From positions 1 through 5,407 of the forward strand of contig JBBRFH010000236.1 of NCBI GenBank assembly GCA_038224615.1: a stretch of 5,407 nucleotides of DNA, written 5' to 3'. The position numbers and the translations under genes are program-made. This document shows positions 5,202 to 5,407 of this stretch, piece by piece; the first letter of the stretch is position 1; each line of letters opens with the position of its first letter. Source of the DNA: JBBRFH01 sp038224615 (GTDB lineage Bacteria; Planctomycetota; Phycisphaerae; Tepidisphaerales; Tepidisphaeraceae). The notes under the pieces are model-generated. The model did no database searches, had not been told where the DNA came from, and saw only the letters and a program-made list of their open reading frames with translations.

Positions 5202-5407
5202 ATGAAGCAGATCGTAATGGCCGCCACGGTATGTGCGGCCGTCGCACTGGGCTCGATCGGGTGCAAAAGCCAGCCCAAAGCCGAGCCGCTCCCCCCGCCA
5301 CCGACCACCATGGAAGTGTCGGTCCTGCGCGCGCAGTACACGAAGGCGTTCCCCGCCGCCAAACTCGGCACGGTGGCCGTCGTGCTCGACGATCAACCGT
5401 ACATGAC
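5202..5407 (+). CDS. Putative lipoprotein, N-terminal 68 residues (gene continues past the right edge)
   Basis: ATG 5202 is preceded by a strong ribosome-binding site, and the frame is open to the window's end. The N-terminus is a type II signal peptide: MKQ, then a hydrophobic stretch VMAATVCAAVALGSIG, and a lipobox ending GSIGC with Cys21 as the predicted lipidated residue. A Lys/Pro-rich linker follows (residues 22-36, including PLPPPP), then the start of a folded domain with AKLGTVAVVLDD (about 53-64). Lys22 rather than Asp after the cysteine suggests an outer-membrane rather than inner-membrane destination if the E. coli rule holds here, which is uncertain. I do not recognise the family from this fragment and assign no function. 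It is divergent from the PilZ gene, sharing a 236-bp control region that may hold promoters for both. Confidence 0.8.
   Translation, partial: MKQIVMAATVCAAVALGSIGCKSQPKAEPLPPPPTTMEVSVLRAQYTKAFPAAKLGTVAVVLDDQPYM

Noticed and set aside
5102..5371. 89-codon minus-strand open frame at the right edge
   Set aside because: It is antisense to the lipoprotein start, which has a strong ribosome-binding site and lipobox.

Overview
The window is G+C-rich bacterial DNA. The gene types suggest a planctomycete, perhaps of the Phycisphaerae: a secreted TIM-barrel glycosidase-like protein of a kind I associate with Planctomycetes/Verrucomicrobia, an RsbU-type phosphatase with its own periplasmic sensor, a stand-alone PilZ protein, a short lipoprotein, and intergenic 7-bp repeats. 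This placement is inference from gene style; no rRNA or taxonomic marker is present.

Layout. (1) 2-283, plus strand: C-terminal DNA-binding domain of an AraC/XylS regulator, entering from the left edge. (2) 456-2063, minus strand: exported GH20-like TIM-barrel protein with an inserted carbohydrate-binding-like domain, convergent with the AraC gene. (3) 2064-2618: the only long gene-free stretch. It holds two perfect 12-bp palindromes upstream of the glycosidase-like gene, a cluster of CTAAG pentamers, a terminator-like hairpin and two runs of degenerate heptamers. (4) 2619-4361, minus strand: membrane-anchored PP2C/SpoIIE-family Ser/Thr phosphatase with a Cache-like periplasmic sensor. (5) 4362-4590: gap with a very strong 15-bp hairpin and a second hairpin with an alternative partner. 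(6) 4591-4965, minus strand: PilZ protein with complete c-di-GMP motifs. (7) 4966-5201: divergent control region with two inverted repeats at a plausible sigma70-type promoter. (8) 5202-5407, plus strand: start of a lipoprotein gene running off the right edge.

How the genes relate. The phosphatase and the PilZ protein are neighbouring signalling proteins (partner-switching output and c-di-GMP output), but strong hairpins between them argue against one simple operon. The glycosidase-like gene appears to have its own control region, including a LacI/PurR-like operator candidate. The AraC gene beside it may or may not regulate it. I found no mobile element, CRISPR array, tRNA or rRNA, and no clearly new multi-gene system. 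The most interesting material is the regulatory DNA in the gaps and the domain architecture of the secreted protein.
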